A stretch of 64,000 bases of DNA from NCBI RefSeq assembly GCF_001028175.1, contig NZ_AEJF01000258.1, positions 1 to 64,000 of the forward strand, read 5' to 3'. The translations under genes and the position numbers were made by a program. The notes beneath the pieces are model-generated. The model searched no databases, was not told where the DNA came from, and worked only from the letters and a program-made list of their open reading frames with translations. Positions 62,616 to 64,000 of this stretch are shown here, one piece after another; within the stretch, counting starts at the first letter, position 1; each line of letters opens with the position of its first letter. Source of the DNA: Caballeronia mineralivorans PML1(12) (GTDB taxonomy: Bacteria; Pseudomonadota; Gammaproteobacteria; Burkholderiales; Burkholderiaceae).

Positions 62616-63356
62616 TCAGGCCGATTCGATCGCACCAGTGATCAGCCCAGTGACTTCTTCAGGTGAACTCGAGGCAATGCTCTTATCCGCAACTTTCCGA
62701 CCGCGGCGCATGACGAGGACGCGGCTGCAAACCGCGAAGACGTCGGGCATGCGGTGACTAATCAGGATCACAGTGTGATTCGTGTCTCTGAGCCGCTCGA
62801 TCAGGGCAAGGACTTCGGCGACTTGTCGAACGCTGATGGCTGCCGTCGGCTCGTCCATGACAACGAGCTTCGGATTGGAAAGACGAGTACGGGCGATTGC
62901 GACAGCTTGGCGCTGCCCCCCCGACATTCTCCGTACGAGTTGCCACGGGCGGGTCTCGGACTTCAGTTCCGCAAAAAGTTCGGCTGAGCGTTCAGCCATG
63001 GCCTTGTCATCCAGGATGCTGAACGGGCCAACTCTGCGCTTTAGTTCACGGCCGAGGAAAACATTTCCGGCGGCCGTAAGGTTATCGCTTAGCGCCAGGT
63101 CCTGATAGACCATCTCAATGCCTTTCTCTCTGGCATCGATTGGCCGGTTGAAGTGACAAAGCTCGCCGTCCACGGAAATCTCACCACCGGTCGGCGGAAA
63201 GTTGCCGGCGATCATTTTGACGAGCGTAGATTTTCCTGCGCCGTTGTCTCCCATAAGGGCGACTACCTCGCCCTTTCGAATCGAACAGCTGACATCCGAA
63301 ACAGCTTGAATGGCGCCGAAGCTTTTCGATACATTCCTTAACTCAAGAATAGCCAT
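62616..63356 (-). CDS. Sugar ABC importer ATPase, single domain
   Basis: A 246-residue ATPase. Walker A GDNGAGKST, signature MSGGQRQAVAIAR, Walker B LVVMDEPTAAI and H-loop LISHR are intact. Unlike RbsA or the GguA-like protein at 45434 it has one ABC domain only, as in FrcA, so it should work as a homodimer. The ATG at 63356 follows AGGAGACGTGGTCT; the longer in-frame extension lacks a ribosome site. Confidence 0.88.
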   Translation of the reverse strand: MAILELRNVSKSFGAIQAVSDVSCSIRKGEVVALMGDNGAGKSTLVKMIAGNFPPTGGEISVDGELCHFNRPIDAREKGIEMVYQDLALSDNLTAAGNVFLGRELKRRVGPFSILDDKAMAERSAELFAELKSETRPWQLVRRMSGGQRQAVAIARTRLSNPKLVVMDEPTAAISVRQVAEVLALIERLRDTNHTVILISHRMPDVFAVCSRVLVMRRGRKVADKSIASSSPEEVTGLITGAIESA

Positions 63357-63590
63357 AGACCACGTCTCCTGATTTAGTAAGCGTCCCGGCATCGAGGCCG
63401 TGATCCGTCGGTGACTTACGACACGTTGAGCCGACTCCTCTCTCGCGAGGAGCGAATGAACGTGTCGGTAACCTTTTGAATCTCCCATGCCTTTCAAGTC
63501 GTTGACGCCGGGTTGATGACCGGGCGTAGCCATGAAATCGCCGTAAAATCCTTCGTTATTCTGAACACGCGCGTAAGGCGGGTCCCGCCC

Positions 63591-64000
63591 TTAGTCGACC
63601 TTTACCATCCGTCCAGTTCTCACGGATTCCACTGCGCAATCCGCAAGCTTCAATGCCTGACGGCCATCCTTTGGAGTGACCGGCATCGGCCGACCGTCGC
63701 GCAAAGCGGTAAGAAACGCTTCGAGTTCGGCCCGATATGCATCGGCATAGCGCTCAAGGAAAAAGTTGAGCAAGGGTTGCCGAGACTCGGTTTGCTCCGC
63801 CGTATATCGACGCACGGTTGTTGGCCTCAAGTTCTCGTTCAGCAGCATTCCCCGTGAGCCGAAAATTTCGAACCGCTGATCGTATCCATAGACGGCTTCC
63901 CGGCAGCAGTTGATGTGACATTGCTTCCCGGACTCCGTTTGCATGATCACCATCAACGTATCGAAGTCGTCGAGTTCCGAGAGAGTGCTCTCCACGACCC
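63591..64000 (-). CDS. IolG-like dehydrogenase, C-terminal part
   Basis: The last 136 codons of a Gfo/Idh/MocA enzyme whose 5' part lies beyond the window edge. The visible part runs parallel to residues from about 197 to the end of the IolG-like protein at 49337 (SGKQCHINCCRE, YGYDQR, GMLL-ENLRP, PLLNFFLERY, LADCA-ES), roughly two-thirds identical by eye. It is therefore the matching member of the second module. The stop is TAA at 63591. Confidence 0.85.
   Translation of the reverse strand, partial: VVESTLSELDDFDTLMVIMQTESGKQCHINCCREAVYGYDQRFEIFGSRGMLLNENLRPTTVRRYTAEQTESRQPLLNFFLERYADAYRAELEAFLTALRDGRPMPVTPKDGRQALKLADCAVESVRTGRMVKVD

Overview
The window looks like chromosomal DNA from a Burkholderiaceae bacterium of the Paraburkholderia/Caballeronia/Burkholderia type. 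The basis is high GC, an intact pcaIJF-pcaBDC block with a divergent IclR regulator, a Burkholderia-style 16-strand porin, BamC, and many LysR regulators. The genus call is inference; there is no rRNA here to test it.

Layout. 0-5 kb: small housekeeping and hypothetical genes (DUF218 membrane protein, a Met/His/Lys-rich secreted peptide, an ABM monooxygenase, bamC). 5.2-13.6 kb: the beta-ketoadipate block pcaI-J-F-B-D-C, translationally coupled in its second half, with pcaR divergent and two further LysR genes. 13.9 kb: tRNA-Pro(GGG), which opens a mosaic island of roughly 12.7 kb (14.0-26.7 kb). The island holds a coupled phage-type trio (including DUF1643 and a Lar-like zinc ribbon), an SDR, a higBA toxin-antitoxin pair behind a 20-bp palindrome, an intact hicB beside a hicA broken by two in-frame TAG codons, remnants of phage antirepressor and P63C genes, a cluster of GAACATGTTC palindromes, and 5' or 3' stubs of ordinary genes (SDR, etfA, N-formylglutamate amidohydrolase). 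I see no integrase and no second copy of the tRNA end.

26.9-40.3 kb: a mostly minus-strand catabolic region. It has an FMN alpha-hydroxy-acid oxidase, a GlcD-type FAD oxidase, a PotABCD-like ABC importer, a DHDPS-family aldolase/dehydratase, P5C dehydrogenase, a LysR gene, N-formylglutamate amidohydrolase and a NUDIX hydrolase. The set suggests uptake and oxidation of a C5 hydroxy- or amino-acid. 40.5-42.2 kb: a methyl-accepting chemotaxis protein.

42.6-55.8 kb: the most unusual region. A ChvE/GguA/GguB-type sugar importer, two Gfo/Idh/MocA dehydrogenases (one IolG-like) and a TIM-barrel isomerase/dehydratase-like protein sit in one run of genes with hydroxyquinol 1,2-dioxygenase, maleylacetate reductase and a Dabb protein. 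A LysR gene, a LacI gene and a phytanoyl-CoA-dioxygenase-like gene accompany them. I read this as a pathway that carries a cyclitol or an aryl glycoside into hydroxyquinol, maleylacetate and 3-oxoadipate, the last finished by PcaIJF. 56.1-64 kb: a porin, a decayed copy of the hydroxyquinol dioxygenase promoter and 5' end (in register with the original over about 150 bp), and a second, diverged module of the same kind (TIM barrel, Gfo/Idh, sugar ABC importer with a single-domain ATPase, IolG paralogue) that runs off the right edge.
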